A DNA stretch of 64,000 nt from Planctomycetota bacterium (GTDB taxonomy: Bacteria > Planctomycetota > SZUA-567 > H5-PLA8): positions 1,165,393 through 1,229,392 of the forward strand of contig JABTUM010000002.1 of assembly GCA_015075375.1 (NCBI GenBank), in the 5' to 3' direction. The notes beneath the pieces were generated by a model, which was not told where the DNA came from, ran no database searches, and saw only the letters and a list, made by a program, of their open reading frames with translations. Within the stretch, counting starts at the first letter, position 1. Each line of letters begins with the position of its first letter. A program made the translations under genes and the position numbers. Below, one piece after another: positions 8,617 through 16,424 of the stretch.

Positions 8617-8870
8617 TGCTCATGGGTAAGGCGCCTGACGCTTCCGATTTGCTGAAGCATTTCGACGACGAACTGGCTCAGCGGCTGAAGAAACACCTGG
8701 CCGCGGGCGAGTTGGACCGCGGACATCTCGAAGGGCTTTTGAAGCTGACGTCCAAGAGCCCCGAGTACCGCCAGGAAGAGAACCTGGAGTCGGCGATCGA
8801 GGACGCGCTGGACATGCCGGCGGAGGCGTTCGGGAAGTGGGTCGAAGAGCTGCTGGACGCTTCGAAATGA
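8616..8870 (+). CDS. Small conserved-looking protein between polA and coaE
   Basis: An 84-residue acidic, helical protein (LLKHFDDELAQRLKKHL, later PEYRQEENLESAIEDALDMP) with no recognised domain. ATG at 8616 overlaps the polA stop (TAATG), and its own stop overlaps the coaE start (ATGA), so it is translationally coupled on both sides. An alternative ATG lies at 8622. The coding assignment is supported by the tight packing, not by homology I can name. Confidence 0.7.
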   Translation: MLMGKAPDASDLLKHFDDELAQRLKKHLAAGELDRGHLEGLLKLTSKSPEYRQEENLESAIEDALDMPAEAFGKWVEELLDASK

Positions 8871-9508
8871 GTCCGGCCGCGCGCCCGGTGATCGGCTTGG
8901 TGGGACAAGTCTGCGCGGGGAAGAGCACCGTGGCGGAGTCCTTCCGGCGGCGCGGGGCGGCGGTGTACGAGGCGGACAAGCTGGTGCATGCGCTGTACCG
9001 GCGCGAGGACGTGAAGCAGGACGTGCGCGCGCGATTCGGCGCGGAGATGTTCGGAGCGGACGGCGAGGTGGACCGTTCGAAGCTGGGCGCGCGTGTTTTC
9101 GCGGACCCGGCGAAGCTGAAGGAGTTGACGGAGCAGGTCATTTTTCCGCGCACGCGGGTGGAGTTGATGCGTCAACTGGAAGCGTTTCGCGCGGCGAGCG
9201 GTCCGAACGCGGCTCCGGCGCTGCTGCTGGACGCTCCGACGCTGCTGGAGGCCGGTTACGCGCAGCTTTGCGACAAGCTGCTGTTCCTGAGCGCGCCGAA
9301 GGCGCGGCGGGAAGCGTGGGCGCAGGCGCGCAACGGGTGGAGCGCGGAAGAACTGGCTCGCCGCGACGCTCGGCTGGGCGACGAGACGGCCAAGCGCGCG
9401 CGCTGCGACGAGGTGCTTGAGAACGCCGGCAGCGTGGCGGAGTTGGACGAGAAGATCGGGCGGCTGTGGAAGCGCTGGGTTTCCGGGCTTCCGGCGGCGC
9501 AAGGCTGA
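8867..9508 (+). CDS. coaE: Dephospho-CoA kinase
   Basis: A 213-residue P-loop kinase phosphorylating dephospho-CoA in the last step of coenzyme A synthesis. Walker A is GQVCAGKS (13-20), followed by RRRGAAVYEADKLVHALY, matching the CoaE region where an Asp contacts the substrate. LLLDAPTLLEAGYAQLCDKL and RCDEVLENAGSVAELDEKI match the conserved core and C-terminal N-G-S signature. I chose ATG 8867 because it overlaps the preceding stop and leaves the usual short N-terminus; an upstream in-frame start at 8837 would lie inside the previous gene. The P-loop GQVCAGKS is a less common variant of GGIGSGKS. Confidence 0.9.
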   Translation: MSPAARPVIGLVGQVCAGKSTVAESFRRRGAAVYEADKLVHALYRREDVKQDVRARFGAEMFGADGEVDRSKLGARVFADPAKLKELTEQVIFPRTRVELMRQLEAFRAASGPNAAPALLLDAPTLLEAGYAQLCDKLLFLSAPKARREAWAQARNGWSAEELARRDARLGDETAKRARCDEVLENAGSVAELDEKIGRLWKRWVSGLPAAQG

Positions 9509-9554
9509 GGATACCGGGGGCGGCCCAAGCCGCTCCGCATCGAGAGACGAAGCG

Positions 9555-9580
9555 GGTCCGCGCAGGACGCGGACCTTTTC
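9555..9580 (+). terminator. Intrinsic terminator between coaE and rho
   Basis: GGTCCGCG, a 5-nt loop and CGCGGACC form an 8-bp GC-rich hairpin followed by TTTTC. It would end the polA-coaE transcript about 100 bp before rho, or attenuate rho itself. Confidence 0.6.
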
Positions 9581-9678
9581 AAAGAGCGAACGATGCGCGA
9601 GCACCGCGCATCCATGCCAGGACGGCCGGCGGCCAACGGGGCCGCGGCGTCCGACCGAGTGACGAGAGGAGCAGCATC

Positions 9679-11193
9679 ATGGCAGGCGAGAACAACGGCG
9701 GCGGTGGAAGGCCCGTGGCACGGCGCGGCGGACGGCCGAGGCGCGGACCTGGAGGTCCCCGCGGACCGAACAGCCACGGCGGTCACGGCGGTCACGGCAT
9801 GCGTCCCCATGGCGGGGGCAACGGCAACGGAGGGCATCCTTCGATGTCTGACCCAGGACTGCCTCAAGATCTTCCGGTGGAACCGGCGAGCACGACCCCG
9901 GCGGAACCCCGTCCGCCCGGCCCGCCCCCCGTACCCGGACAGGTGACGTACATCAACGAGCTGAAACGCAAGCCGATCACCGAACTGCATCAGATGGCGA
10001 AGGAGCTGAACATCGAGGGGTACTCCTCGCTGCTGAAGCACGACCTGATCTTCCGCATCATCAAAGAGAAGATGGCGCAGAATCACGTGCTGATGGGCGA
10101 AGGCGTGCTGGAGATCCTTCCGGACAGCTTCGGGTTCCTGCGCAGCCCCGATTACGATTACCTCCCCTGCCCCGACGACATCTACATTTCGCCAAGCCAG
10201 ATCCGGCGCTTCAATCTGCGCACGGGCCACCTGGTCACTGGGCAGATCCGGCCGCCGAAGGAGAACGAACGCTACTTCGCGCTCCTGCAGATCAAGTCGA
10301 TTAACGGCGAGCCGCCGGAAAAGGTGAACGAGAAGATTCCGTTCGACGAACTGACGCCGATCCATCCCAACACGCGCTTCCTGCTGGAGACGTCGCCGGA
10401 AGACATCTCCATGCGCGCGCTGGACCTGATCGCGCCCATCGGCAAGGGGCAGCGCGGGCTGCTGGTCTCGCCGCCGAAGGCCGGCAAGACGGTGATGCTG
10501 CAGCACATCGCGCGCAGCATCGCGCACAACAACCCCGAGTCGAAGCTGATCGTGCTGCTGATCGACGAACGCCCCGAGGAAGTGACCGAGATGGAACGCT
10601 CGGTGAAGGGCGAAGTGATCGCGAGCACGTTCGACGAACCGGCGAGCCGGCATTGCCAAGTGGCCGAGATGGTGATCGAACGCGCGAAGCGCATGGTCGA
10701 GTACGGCGACGACGTGGTGATCCTGCTGGACAGCATCACGCGCCTGGGCCGCGCGTACAACACCGAGGTCCCGCACTCGGGCAAGATCCTGACCGGCGGC
10801 GTGGACGCCACGGCGCTGCAGAAGCCGAAGAAGTTCTTCGGCGCGGCGCGCAAAATCGAGCACGGGGGGTCGCTGACGATCATCGGCACCGCGTTGATCG
10901 ACACCGGCAGCCGCATGGACGAAGTGATTTACGAAGAGTTCAAGGGCACCGGCAACATGGAAGTGCACTTGGACCGCCGCCTGATGAACCGCCGCCTCTT
11001 CCCGACGGTGGACGTGAACCTTTCGTGGACGCGCCGCGAGGAATTGCTGCTGCACCCGGACGAGCTGCAGCGGATCTGGCTGCTGCGCAAGTACCTCGCC
11101 GACCTGAACGTGGTCGAAGCGATGGAGTTCCTGATCGAGAAGATGAAGAAGACGAAGAGCAACATCGAATTCCTGATGAGCATGAACGTGTGA
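9679..11193 (+). CDS. rho: Transcription termination factor Rho
   Basis: A 504-residue hexameric RNA helicase. An unusual N-terminal extension (1-85) is rich in Gly, Arg, His and Pro, including repeated HGG near 33-39. Then come the Rho N-terminal helical domain (about 90-130), the cold-shock-like RNA-binding domain (about 138-215, EGVLEILPDSFGFLRS) and the ATPase. Walker A is SPPKAGKT (264-271), Walker B VVILLDS (D351), and GGVDATALQKPKKFFGAARK follows. ATG 9679 follows GAGGAG with good spacing, which fixes the start. The variable extension is typical of Rho from several GC-rich phyla and may contribute to RNA binding or self-association. Confidence 0.96.
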   Translation: MAGENNGGGGRPVARRGGRPRRGPGGPRGPNSHGGHGGHGMRPHGGGNGNGGHPSMSDPGLPQDLPVEPASTTPAEPRPPGPPPVPGQVTYINELKRKPITELHQMAKELNIEGYSSLLKHDLIFRIIKEKMAQNHVLMGEGVLEILPDSFGFLRSPDYDYLPCPDDIYISPSQIRRFNLRTGHLVTGQIRPPKENERYFALLQIKSINGEPPEKVNEKIPFDELTPIHPNTRFLLETSPEDISMRALDLIAPIGKGQRGLLVSPPKAGKTVMLQHIARSIAHNNPESKLIVLLIDERPEEVTEMERSVKGEVIASTFDEPASRHCQVAEMVIERAKRMVEYGDDVVILLDSITRLGRAYNTEVPHSGKILTGGVDATALQKPKKFFGAARKIEHGGSLTIIGTALIDTGSRMDEVIYEEFKGTGNMEVHLDRRLMNRRLFPTVDVNLSWTRREELLLHPDELQRIWLLRKYLADLNVVEAMEFLIEKMKKTKSNIEFLMSMNV

Positions 11194-11202
11194 GGCACGG
11201 GA

Positions 11203-11232
11203 TTTACAGGACGGCTTCCGGCGCGGTATGCT
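11203..11232 (+). promoter_or_regulatory. Candidate promoter for the toxin-antitoxin operon
   Basis: TTTACA at 11203-11208 and TATGCT at 11227-11232 are separated by 18 bp, just downstream of rho. A strong AAGGAG follows before the antitoxin ATG. Confidence 0.4.
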
Positions 11233-11261
11233 GTTCACGGCGAACGTGAAGGAGTGTAGCC

Positions 11262-11546
11262 ATGGGCAAGACCGTGACCATCGAGGTGCCGGACGAGCTG
11301 TATGCGATCCTGGAGCGTCAGGCGCGGGAAGCGGGCCGGCCGTTGCAGGAGTTTGTCCTCGCATGGATGACGAGCCATACGCAAGCGCGGCGTTCTTTGA
11401 GCCCGGAAGAAATGCGCAAAAGAAGCGACTGGCTGAACGCCCTGCCTAAAGTCACGGCACGGGAAGCAGGAGGCGGGGCAGACCACGAATCCATCGAACG
11501 AGACTTGGCGCGCGAATACGGCAGCGCGCCTGAAGGCGAGCCCTGA
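11262..11546 (+). CDS. Antitoxin, VapB/FitA-like
   Basis: A 94-residue protein starting MGKTVTIEVPDELYAILERQ, a ribbon-helix-helix pattern (strand KTVTIEVPDELY then helix), with a charged C-terminal tail expected to wrap the toxin. Its stop overlaps the ATG of the PIN-domain gene by one base (TGATG), the usual antitoxin-first arrangement. By family analogy it would neutralise the toxin and repress its own promoter. RHH type is inferred from pattern only. Confidence 0.75.
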   Translation: MGKTVTIEVPDELYAILERQAREAGRPLQEFVLAWMTSHTQARRSLSPEEMRKRSDWLNALPKVTAREAGGGADHESIERDLAREYGSAPEGEP

Positions 11547-11941
11547 TGTTTCTGGACACTTCGGGTTTATTCGCATTCTTCGTTCGAGACGAACCACGGC
11601 ATAGCCAGGCGTCGAGCTTTCTCCACGGGGCAGACGCCTTGGTCACCACCAACTACGTGCTGGCTGAACTTCATGCGCTTATGCTTGCGCGCCGGATCCC
11701 GCCCCAAACGGCCTCGACTTTTCTGGTCCGCATTCAGGACCACCAATTCCTGGATCTGATTTGGACGGATAGCACCGTTCATAAGCACGGCATGGAGTTG
11801 CTGCTGGCCAGACCCGACAAAGACTATTCGCTGTGCGACGCCGTCAGCTTCGTCGTCATGCGCCAGTACGGCGAAACGCAAGCGCTGACCACCGACCGCC
11901 ACTTCGAGCAAGAAGGCTTCGTGCGGTTGCTGAACGCATGA
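11546..11941 (+). CDS. PIN-domain ribonuclease toxin (VapC-like)
   Basis: A 131-residue PIN domain. Candidate metal-binding acidic residues are D4 (FLDTSG), E41 (LAELH), D98 (SLCDAVSF) and D117 (TTDRHF), the four-acid pattern of VapC toxins. These cleave RNA, often tRNA, when freed from the antitoxin. It is coupled by overlap to the antitoxin upstream and, unusually, to a methyltransferase gene downstream (ATGA). All catalytic acids appear present, so it is probably active. Confidence 0.85.
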   Translation: MFLDTSGLFAFFVRDEPRHSQASSFLHGADALVTTNYVLAELHALMLARRIPPQTASTFLVRIQDHQFLDLIWTDSTVHKHGMELLLARPDKDYSLCDAVSFVVMRQYGETQALTTDRHFEQEGFVRLLNA

Positions 11942-12585
11942 GCGAGCTAGCCGACGACCCTTGGTCCGCTCTCCGGCTACCCGACGGCGCGCGCGTTCTG
12001 TTTCTCGCGCCCGGGCCGCACGGTTTGGCGTGCGCGCAGGGTCTGGCGGCGCCGCCCACACCGTGCCGCTGGACGGTCCTGCACGATTACACGCTGCGCC
12101 AGAGCCAGGGCGCGTTGCCGTGGTCGAACGCTTCCGCGGCTTACTTTCGCGGTCAGGCCGCTCGGCTGCCCTTCGCGCGGCACGCTTTCGACGCGGTGCT
12201 CTCGTTCGAGACGCTTTTCGCCGTGCGCCCGCCTTGGACGGTGCTGGCCGAACTCCACCGCGTGCTGAAGCCCGACGGAGTTCTGCTGCTCGTCGAACCG
12301 GCCAGCGAAGGCTTTTTCTCGATGCTGCGCGCGCGGCTGCTGGGGCCGGGCAAGCGCGTGTATCCGAAGGACGAACTGACCGGACGCCTGACGCGCGCGG
12401 ACTTCGCCGTCGAAGCGGCGGAAGCGCACGCGGCGCTTCCGGGCTTCCCGCGCGCGGCGTGGCGCATCGTGGCGAAAAAGCTGGAATTCCCGGCCGACGC
12501 GCCGCCCACCTGGACCACCGCGAAGGAGCTCTACGCACGCCAGCGCAAGCCCGGCGCGGCGGCCGAAGCGCCCGCGGAGAGTTGA
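11938..12585 (+). CDS. SAM-dependent methyltransferase-like protein with altered motif I
   Basis: A 215-residue class I methyltransferase fold of the Methyltransf_11 type. ARLPFARHAFDAVLSFETLF and LAELHRVLKPDGVLLLVEP match motifs II-IV and post-motif strands. The usual glycine-rich SAM loop (DLGCGTG) is instead FLAPGPHGLA, so cofactor binding may be weakened or different. The ATG overlaps the VapC stop (ATGA), so it is co-translated with the toxin-antitoxin pair. Convergent with the membrane protein gene, directly abutting it. The substrate is unknown. Confidence 0.75.
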   Translation: MSELADDPWSALRLPDGARVLFLAPGPHGLACAQGLAAPPTPCRWTVLHDYTLRQSQGALPWSNASAAYFRGQAARLPFARHAFDAVLSFETLFAVRPPWTVLAELHRVLKPDGVLLLVEPASEGFFSMLRARLLGPGKRVYPKDELTGRLTRADFAVEAAEAHAALPGFPRAAWRIVAKKLEFPADAPPTWTTAKELYARQRKPGAAAEAPAES

Positions 12586-13290
12586 TTACTCGTCGGCGAT
12601 GGAACTCTGCAGCGCCAGGCTGGCCACGAAGAATTTCACGTTCCAGATGCAGACGATGACCGAGAAGAACCAGCCGACGACGCCCAGCACGGAGGCCCAT
12701 TCGTCGGGCTGTTCCTGAAACGATTCCGCGAGCACGCCGACCGGGAGCCCGACGAAGCAGGTGGCCGCCGGCAGCAGGAGCATGCCGCACAACATCGCCC
12801 AGACGCGGATGCCCGAGCCTTCCAGGCGCAGCTTCTCGCAGTACCGCAGGCCCCACGCCGCGCCGATCAGCAGCAGGCTGCCGGTGAGCAGGCACGCCAG
12901 CATCACGCCCGCGAAATCCTGCCGCAAGGTAACGGGACCGTCCCACCAGAAGCTCAGTTCGGCAAAAGTCTCCAGCGCCGCGATCGTGCCCTGCACGCCG
13001 ACGCCCAGCACCAGGACCATGGCGACCAGTTCGAGCGTACGGAACGCAAAGCGCGTGAGCATGTAGTACGCCGCGAATGCGACCGCGCCGCCGGCGGCGA
13101 GCTGCACGATGCCGTCCATCGCCGGTCTCGAATCTGCGGGCACACTGGCCCGCGCCGCCAGCCAGCCCAAACCTGCCGCGTTGACGGCCATCAGGCCGAC
13201 CAAGCCCCGCACCCAGGTTCCGTCCGACTTCGGCGGAGGCTCCACGCCGGCCGGGTCTTTCCATACGCCGTCGCGGTTGGGTTTATTCAT
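12586..13290 (-). CDS. Polytopic membrane protein of unknown function
   Basis: A 234-residue protein with a polar N-terminus (MNKPNRDGVWKDPAGVEPPP) and about six hydrophobic segments, including VRGLVGLMAVNAAGLGWLA, LACLLTGSLLLIGAAWGL and SVLGVVGWFFSVIVCIW. No family is recognised. Its ATG at 13290 overlaps the stop of the upstream methyltransferase (ATGA), so it is the last gene of a leftward three-gene operon. Confidence 0.75.
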   Translation of the reverse strand: MNKPNRDGVWKDPAGVEPPPKSDGTWVRGLVGLMAVNAAGLGWLAARASVPADSRPAMDGIVQLAAGGAVAFAAYYMLTRFAFRTLELVAMVLVLGVGVQGTIAALETFAELSFWWDGPVTLRQDFAGVMLACLLTGSLLLIGAAWGLRYCEKLRLEGSGIRVWAMLCGMLLLPAATCFVGLPVGVLAESFQEQPDEWASVLGVVGWFFSVIVCIWNVKFFVASLALQSSIADE

Positions 13291-14063
13291 GAGGGCATCC
13301 CTTCCCGCGCGCGCGCGCAGACAACCGTTCCGCGCCAGGATACATCGCCCAAATGTCCGTCGCGGGCCAGTTGCGCTTCCATCGCACGCAAACCGGCCTC
13401 GAATTCCGCATGTTCCAGCAGATCGAGGGTGCTGATGAAGCGCGCGCGCGCCTTTTCGAGGTATTCCGAGCCGCCGTTCCCGCGCCGGTCTTCCACTTCC
13501 AGCGCCTGAGCTTTCGAAAATCCCGCGGCTTCCAGTTCGCAGAGCAAATCGGCCACCGCGGGAAAGCGCGCGCAGTCGATCGCGGCCAGGCTGGGAAACC
13601 AGCGCGCCAGCGCGCACGCGCGGATCTGCGCATGATCGGTGGTCAGGAACGCCACGCCGCCCCCCGGAACGAGCGCGGCCCGCAGCGCCGCGAAAAGCCG
13701 CGCGCGCGCGGACGCATCGAGATAGTGCAAGAAGAAGCTGCCCACGGCGCCGGCGAAGCACGCCGTTCCGAACGGCAGCGCGGCTGCGTCGCTTCTGAGG
13801 AGCCGCGCGCGTTCGAGTTTGCCGCGCGCCTGCGCCAGCATGCCGCGCGAACGGTCCAGCGCGACGACCGGCCCGCGCCAGAGCCGCTCCAGGTTCCGCG
13901 TCAGGTTGCCCGTGCCGCAGCCGAGTTCCAAAATCGCGGCCTCGGGTGCGCCTGCGCCGGAGGCCGCGAGTTCCAGGAGCAGCCCCGGCATCCGTTCGTC
14001 CCAGCCGCGGTGGCGGTCGTAGCGCGCGGCGATCGCGTCGTAGTCCACGCGCCGCTCAGACAC
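13287..14063 (-). CDS. SAM-dependent methyltransferase (ubiE/Methyltransf_11 type)
   Basis: A 258-residue protein with an intact SAM site: ILELGCGTGNL (44-54), VVALDRSRGMLAQAR for the acidic motif II region, and LLRSDAAALPFGTACFAGAV. The C-terminal half may form a substrate lid. It starts with GTG at 14063, overlapping the aminotransferase stop by 8 nt, and is coupled to the membrane protein downstream. The substrate is not deducible; co-expression with a PLP enzyme hints at metabolism of an amino acid or a derived product. Confidence 0.85.
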   Translation of the reverse strand: MSERRVDYDAIAARYDRHRGWDERMPGLLLELAASGAGAPEAAILELGCGTGNLTRNLERLWRGPVVALDRSRGMLAQARGKLERARLLRSDAAALPFGTACFAGAVGSFFLHYLDASARARLFAALRAALVPGGGVAFLTTDHAQIRACALARWFPSLAAIDCARFPAVADLLCELEAAGFSKAQALEVEDRRGNGGSEYLEKARARFISTLDLLEHAEFEAGLRAMEAQLARDGHLGDVSWRGTVVCARAREGMPS

Positions 14064-15192
14064 GGGGCAGCGCCTCCAGCAGCCGGGCCAGATCGGTTTC
14101 GTCGTTCCAGGCGTGCACCGCCGCGCGCAAGCGTCCGCCGCGCGGATTGACGAAGATCTTGCGGCGCTCCAATTCTTCCGCCACGCGCCGGGTATCGTGG
14201 CCGGGCGCCTCGAAGCTCACGATACCCGACTGCCCGCTCTCGAATGGGGCGCGGTAGACTCGCATCCCGCGCGCGCGCAGGCCGGACTCGAGCCGCCCCG
14301 CCAGATGCAGCGCGCGTTCTCCCACGCGTTCGATGCCCGCGTCGCGCAGCAACTCCAGCGCTCCGCACAGCCCGTAGACGCCGATCGAATTGAGCGTGCC
14401 GCATTCGAAGCGCCGCGCGGTGCGGCAGAGTTCCTGATCCTGCGCTGCGTATTGGCCGGGTTCCTTGAGGCACCACCAGCCGCGCGCAAGCGGCGCGATG
14501 CGTTCCAGCCATTCGGTGCGTACGCAAAGCATGGCCTGGCCTTCGGGGCCGCAGATCCATTTGTGCCCGTCGGCGGCCCATGCGTCGACGTTCATCGCGC
14601 GCGCGTCGAAGGGGAGCGCGCCGAGTCCCTGGATGGCGTCGACGAAGAAGAAAATGCCCCGCGCTCGGCAGAGCTTGCCCAGCGCCTCGAGATCGGCGCG
14701 AAAGCCGGTGGCGTAGTTCACGAAGGAGAGCGCCAGCACGCGCGTGCGCGCGTCCATGAGTTTCTCGGCATCGGCCGGCGCGAAGGCGCCGTTCGCGTCA
14801 ACGGGAATCGTGCGCAATTCCACGCCGCGCGCGGCCAGCGCCTGCCATGGATAAAAGTTGGCCGGAAATTCGCCGCCGGGGATCAGTACGTTATCGCCGG
14901 ACTTCCAGTCCAGCCCGAACGCCACGGTGCTGACGCCTTCGCTGGTGTTCTTGAGCAGCGCGATCTCGGTGGCCAACGAACCGGTGAGTTCCGCGGCGAG
15001 GTGGCGGGCGCGTTCGTAGGCGGCGTACCATTCGCGGTACACCAGCGCCCCGTGCTCGCGCACGCCGGCGATCTGGCGCTCCATCGCGGCGGAGGAGCGC
15101 AACGAGAGCGGCGCGACGCTGGCCCAGCCGAAATAGGCCCAATCCCGCAAGGCGGGAAACTCATTCCGGAATGCGGCCCATTCGTTCGCCAC
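14056..15192 (-). CDS. Class V aminotransferase (cysteine desulfurase-like fold)
   Basis: A PLP-dependent fold-type I enzyme of about 378 residues. The PLP lysine lies in WAADGHKWICGPEG (K211 counted from the GTG start), with VDAIQGLGALPFD (D185 contacting the pyridine N) and a phosphate-binding NTSEGVST segment. Members include cysteine desulfurases, selenocysteine lyases, kynureninase and isopenicillin-N-epimerase-like enzymes. I see no clear SufS active-site Cys context, so the reaction is open. I chose GTG at 15192 with GAGGG just upstream; an ATG at 15273 would add 27 residues without family resemblance. First gene of the leftward operon. Confidence 0.85.
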   Translation of the reverse strand: MANEWAAFRNEFPALRDWAYFGWASVAPLSLRSSAAMERQIAGVREHGALVYREWYAAYERARHLAAELTGSLATEIALLKNTSEGVSTVAFGLDWKSGDNVLIPGGEFPANFYPWQALAARGVELRTIPVDANGAFAPADAEKLMDARTRVLALSFVNYATGFRADLEALGKLCRARGIFFFVDAIQGLGALPFDARAMNVDAWAADGHKWICGPEGQAMLCVRTEWLERIAPLARGWWCLKEPGQYAAQDQELCRTARRFECGTLNSIGVYGLCGALELLRDAGIERVGERALHLAGRLESGLRARGMRVYRAPFESGQSGIVSFEAPGHDTRRVAEELERRKIFVNPRGGRLRAAVHAWNDETDLARLLEALPRV

Positions 15193-15279
15193 GCTGCGGC
15201 CCTCGCTGCCGCATGGGTTGTACTCGGCCCCCCCGCCCCGCGCCAACGAACCGGCGGAGCGAAGCCCGGCCATGCCTGC

Positions 15280-15308
15280 TTGACACGCGCGCGGAAGTCG
15301 CGAAAATC
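15280..15308 (+). promoter_or_regulatory. Promoter of tRNA-Gly
   Basis: A perfect TTGACA (15280-15285) is followed after 17 bp by a weak -10 (AAAATC, 15303-15308), placing the start a few bases before the tRNA. The opposite strand carries the aminotransferase start region. Confidence 0.5.
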
Positions 15309-15321
15309 CGCGCTACCCGGT

Positions 15322-15395
15322 GCGGGTATAGCACAATGGTAGTGCGCCAGCCTTCCAAGCTGGACACGCGGGTTCGATCCCCGCTACCCGCTCCA
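15322..15395 (+). tRNA. tRNA-Gly(UCC)
   Basis: A 74-nt cloverleaf including encoded CCA (15393-15395). The acceptor stem is GCGGGTA with TACCCGC. The anticodon stem CCAGC/GCTGG closes loop CTTCCAA, anticodon TCC. The T arm contains GGTTCGATCC. Its 3' 51 bases are part of a 54-bp repeat found again at 37160-37213, so an element has integrated here and rebuilt the tRNA 3' end. Confidence 0.96.
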
Positions 15396-15396
15396 C
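15343..15396. repeat. Left attachment site (attL) core, 54 bp
   Basis: From the D-arm side through CCA plus one base, this stretch is identical to 37160-37213. It lies within tRNA-Gly, the standard target type of tyrosine integrases. Flanks diverge at once: TTCTTCAG follows here and CTTTTCAG follows at the right copy. Confidence 0.93.
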
Positions 15397-15526
15397 TTCT
15401 TCAGACCACGTAAACCCAAACCACGCCAAGGGAATGCAGGACGCGGAGCGCACCGCGCCCGCTGACGGCGCTTCCCTAACTCAATGCAAAGAAACGCAGG
15501 AAAATGCAGCCTCTTGAACCGAGTTA

Positions 15527-15667
15527 GTGCAAGTGGGGTGCAAGTGCTCGACGTTGGCCGAGCTTCGAGACGCGGCGGCGACGTGCTCCGAGTTGCCCGA
15601 GGCGATCCGCGCTGCGGTGCTGGCGCTGTTGAATGCTACGCAGCCGGAGGGGCGCGGTGATGCGTGA
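15527..15667 (+). CDS. Small ORF at the element's left end
   Basis: A possible 46-residue protein from GTG 15527 containing LAELRDAAATCSELPEAI and LALLNATQPEGRGDA. Its stop region overlaps the next ATG (15660), as in packed phage-like modules. In the excised circle it would lie 10 nt after the stop of the integrase frame. The start is uncertain and no family is recognised. Confidence 0.45.
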   Translation: MQVGCKCSTLAELRDAAATCSELPEAIRAAVLALLNATQPEGRGDA

Positions 15668-15917
15668 CCTTTTGAGATATCAAGGCGACGGCGACGGACT
15701 GGATGCCGAGCACGAGAACCTGATGTGGGCATTGGCTTTCATCCTGACCGCGCTACTGCGTAGGGTTGGTGGCTGGACCGACGCGCTGGCTACTCCGCTT
15801 GGCGCTTTTCCATGGCGCTGGAGGGGCGATCCCGATGCGGGGGCACAAACACCCTCGCGGCACGGGCAGCGCTGGACAAGCAGGGTGAGCGCATCGGTAC
15901 TATGGAAAAAAAGTTGA
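15660..15917 (+). CDS. Small membrane-like ORF, possibly frameshifted
   Basis: An 85-residue frame starting MRDLLRYQGDGDGLDAEHEN, then a hydrophobic stretch LMWALAFILTALL. The C-terminal half (WRWRGDPDAGAQTPSRHGQR) looks unlike a conserved protein, whereas an overlapping frame at 15812-15982 reads as a convincing coiled coil. The original gene may have continued in that frame before an indel, or two genes may overlap. Confidence 0.45.
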   Translation: MRDLLRYQGDGDGLDAEHENLMWALAFILTALLRRVGGWTDALATPLGAFPWRWRGDPDAGAQTPSRHGQRWTSRVSASVLWKKS

Positions 15918-15982
15918 CGTACCTGGAACGGAAGGCCTTGGGAAGTGCTAAGTTTGGTCAAGGTTTCAGCCGGTCAGGTTGA
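15812..15982 (+). CDS. Short coiled-coil ORF
   Basis: A 56-residue frame from ATG 15812 containing LAARAALDKQGERIGTMEKK and LTYLERKALGSAK, a heptad-like helical pattern. No ribosome binding site is obvious, which favours it being the displaced C-terminus of the preceding ORF. The function is unknown. Confidence 0.4.
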   Translation: MALEGRSRCGGTNTLAARAALDKQGERIGTMEKKLTYLERKALGSAKFGQGFSRSG

Positions 15983-16076
15983 GCGCGTGGCGCCTTCTAG
16001 TCCCAGAGCACTTCGGGCCGCACAAAGCGCGGAGCTGGGAGCAGAATCTACTCGAGCAGAATTGAGGGCGGCGTAC

Positions 16077-16424
16077 ATGGCACGGGATTGCGAGGAAGCC
16101 ACGCGGCCGGCCCTGTTGGCCGCGGCGGAAAGCCTGGTCTACGGCGAACTGATCACCGCGGCCGGAGCGGCGGCCGTGGACGGGGACGCCAGTCCGTTCG
16201 GCGAGGCTGTGCACACGGCGGACCCCTTGGAGCGCGCCTTGCTGGCAGAGGCACACTGGACCCATGCCCGGGCGCTGGGGCTGGCGCGCCGAATAGCGGC
16301 CCAGGGGCTCGAGGCCGGGCCGGAGTTGCACGCACAGGCGAGCCGCGCCGGGGAAGCGTTGGCGGCGCTGGCGCAGGCGTTGACTACTTACCGGACCGAG
16401 CGGGCGCGGACGCGTGGCGAATGA
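16077..16424 (+). CDS. Hypothetical helical protein upstream of terminase gene
   Basis: A 115-residue, Ala-rich helical protein (MARDCEEATRPALLAAAES ... ALTTYRTERARTRGE). ATG 16077 is preceded by GAGGGCGG, which decides this start over an in-frame ATG at 15945. It overlaps the terminase start by 11 nt, so the two are probably co-translated. By position it may be a packaging-module accessory, but no domain is recognised. Confidence 0.6.
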   Translation: MARDCEEATRPALLAAAESLVYGELITAAGAAAVDGDASPFGEAVHTADPLERALLAEAHWTHARALGLARRIAAQGLEAGPELHAQASRAGEALAALAQALTTYRTERARTRGE

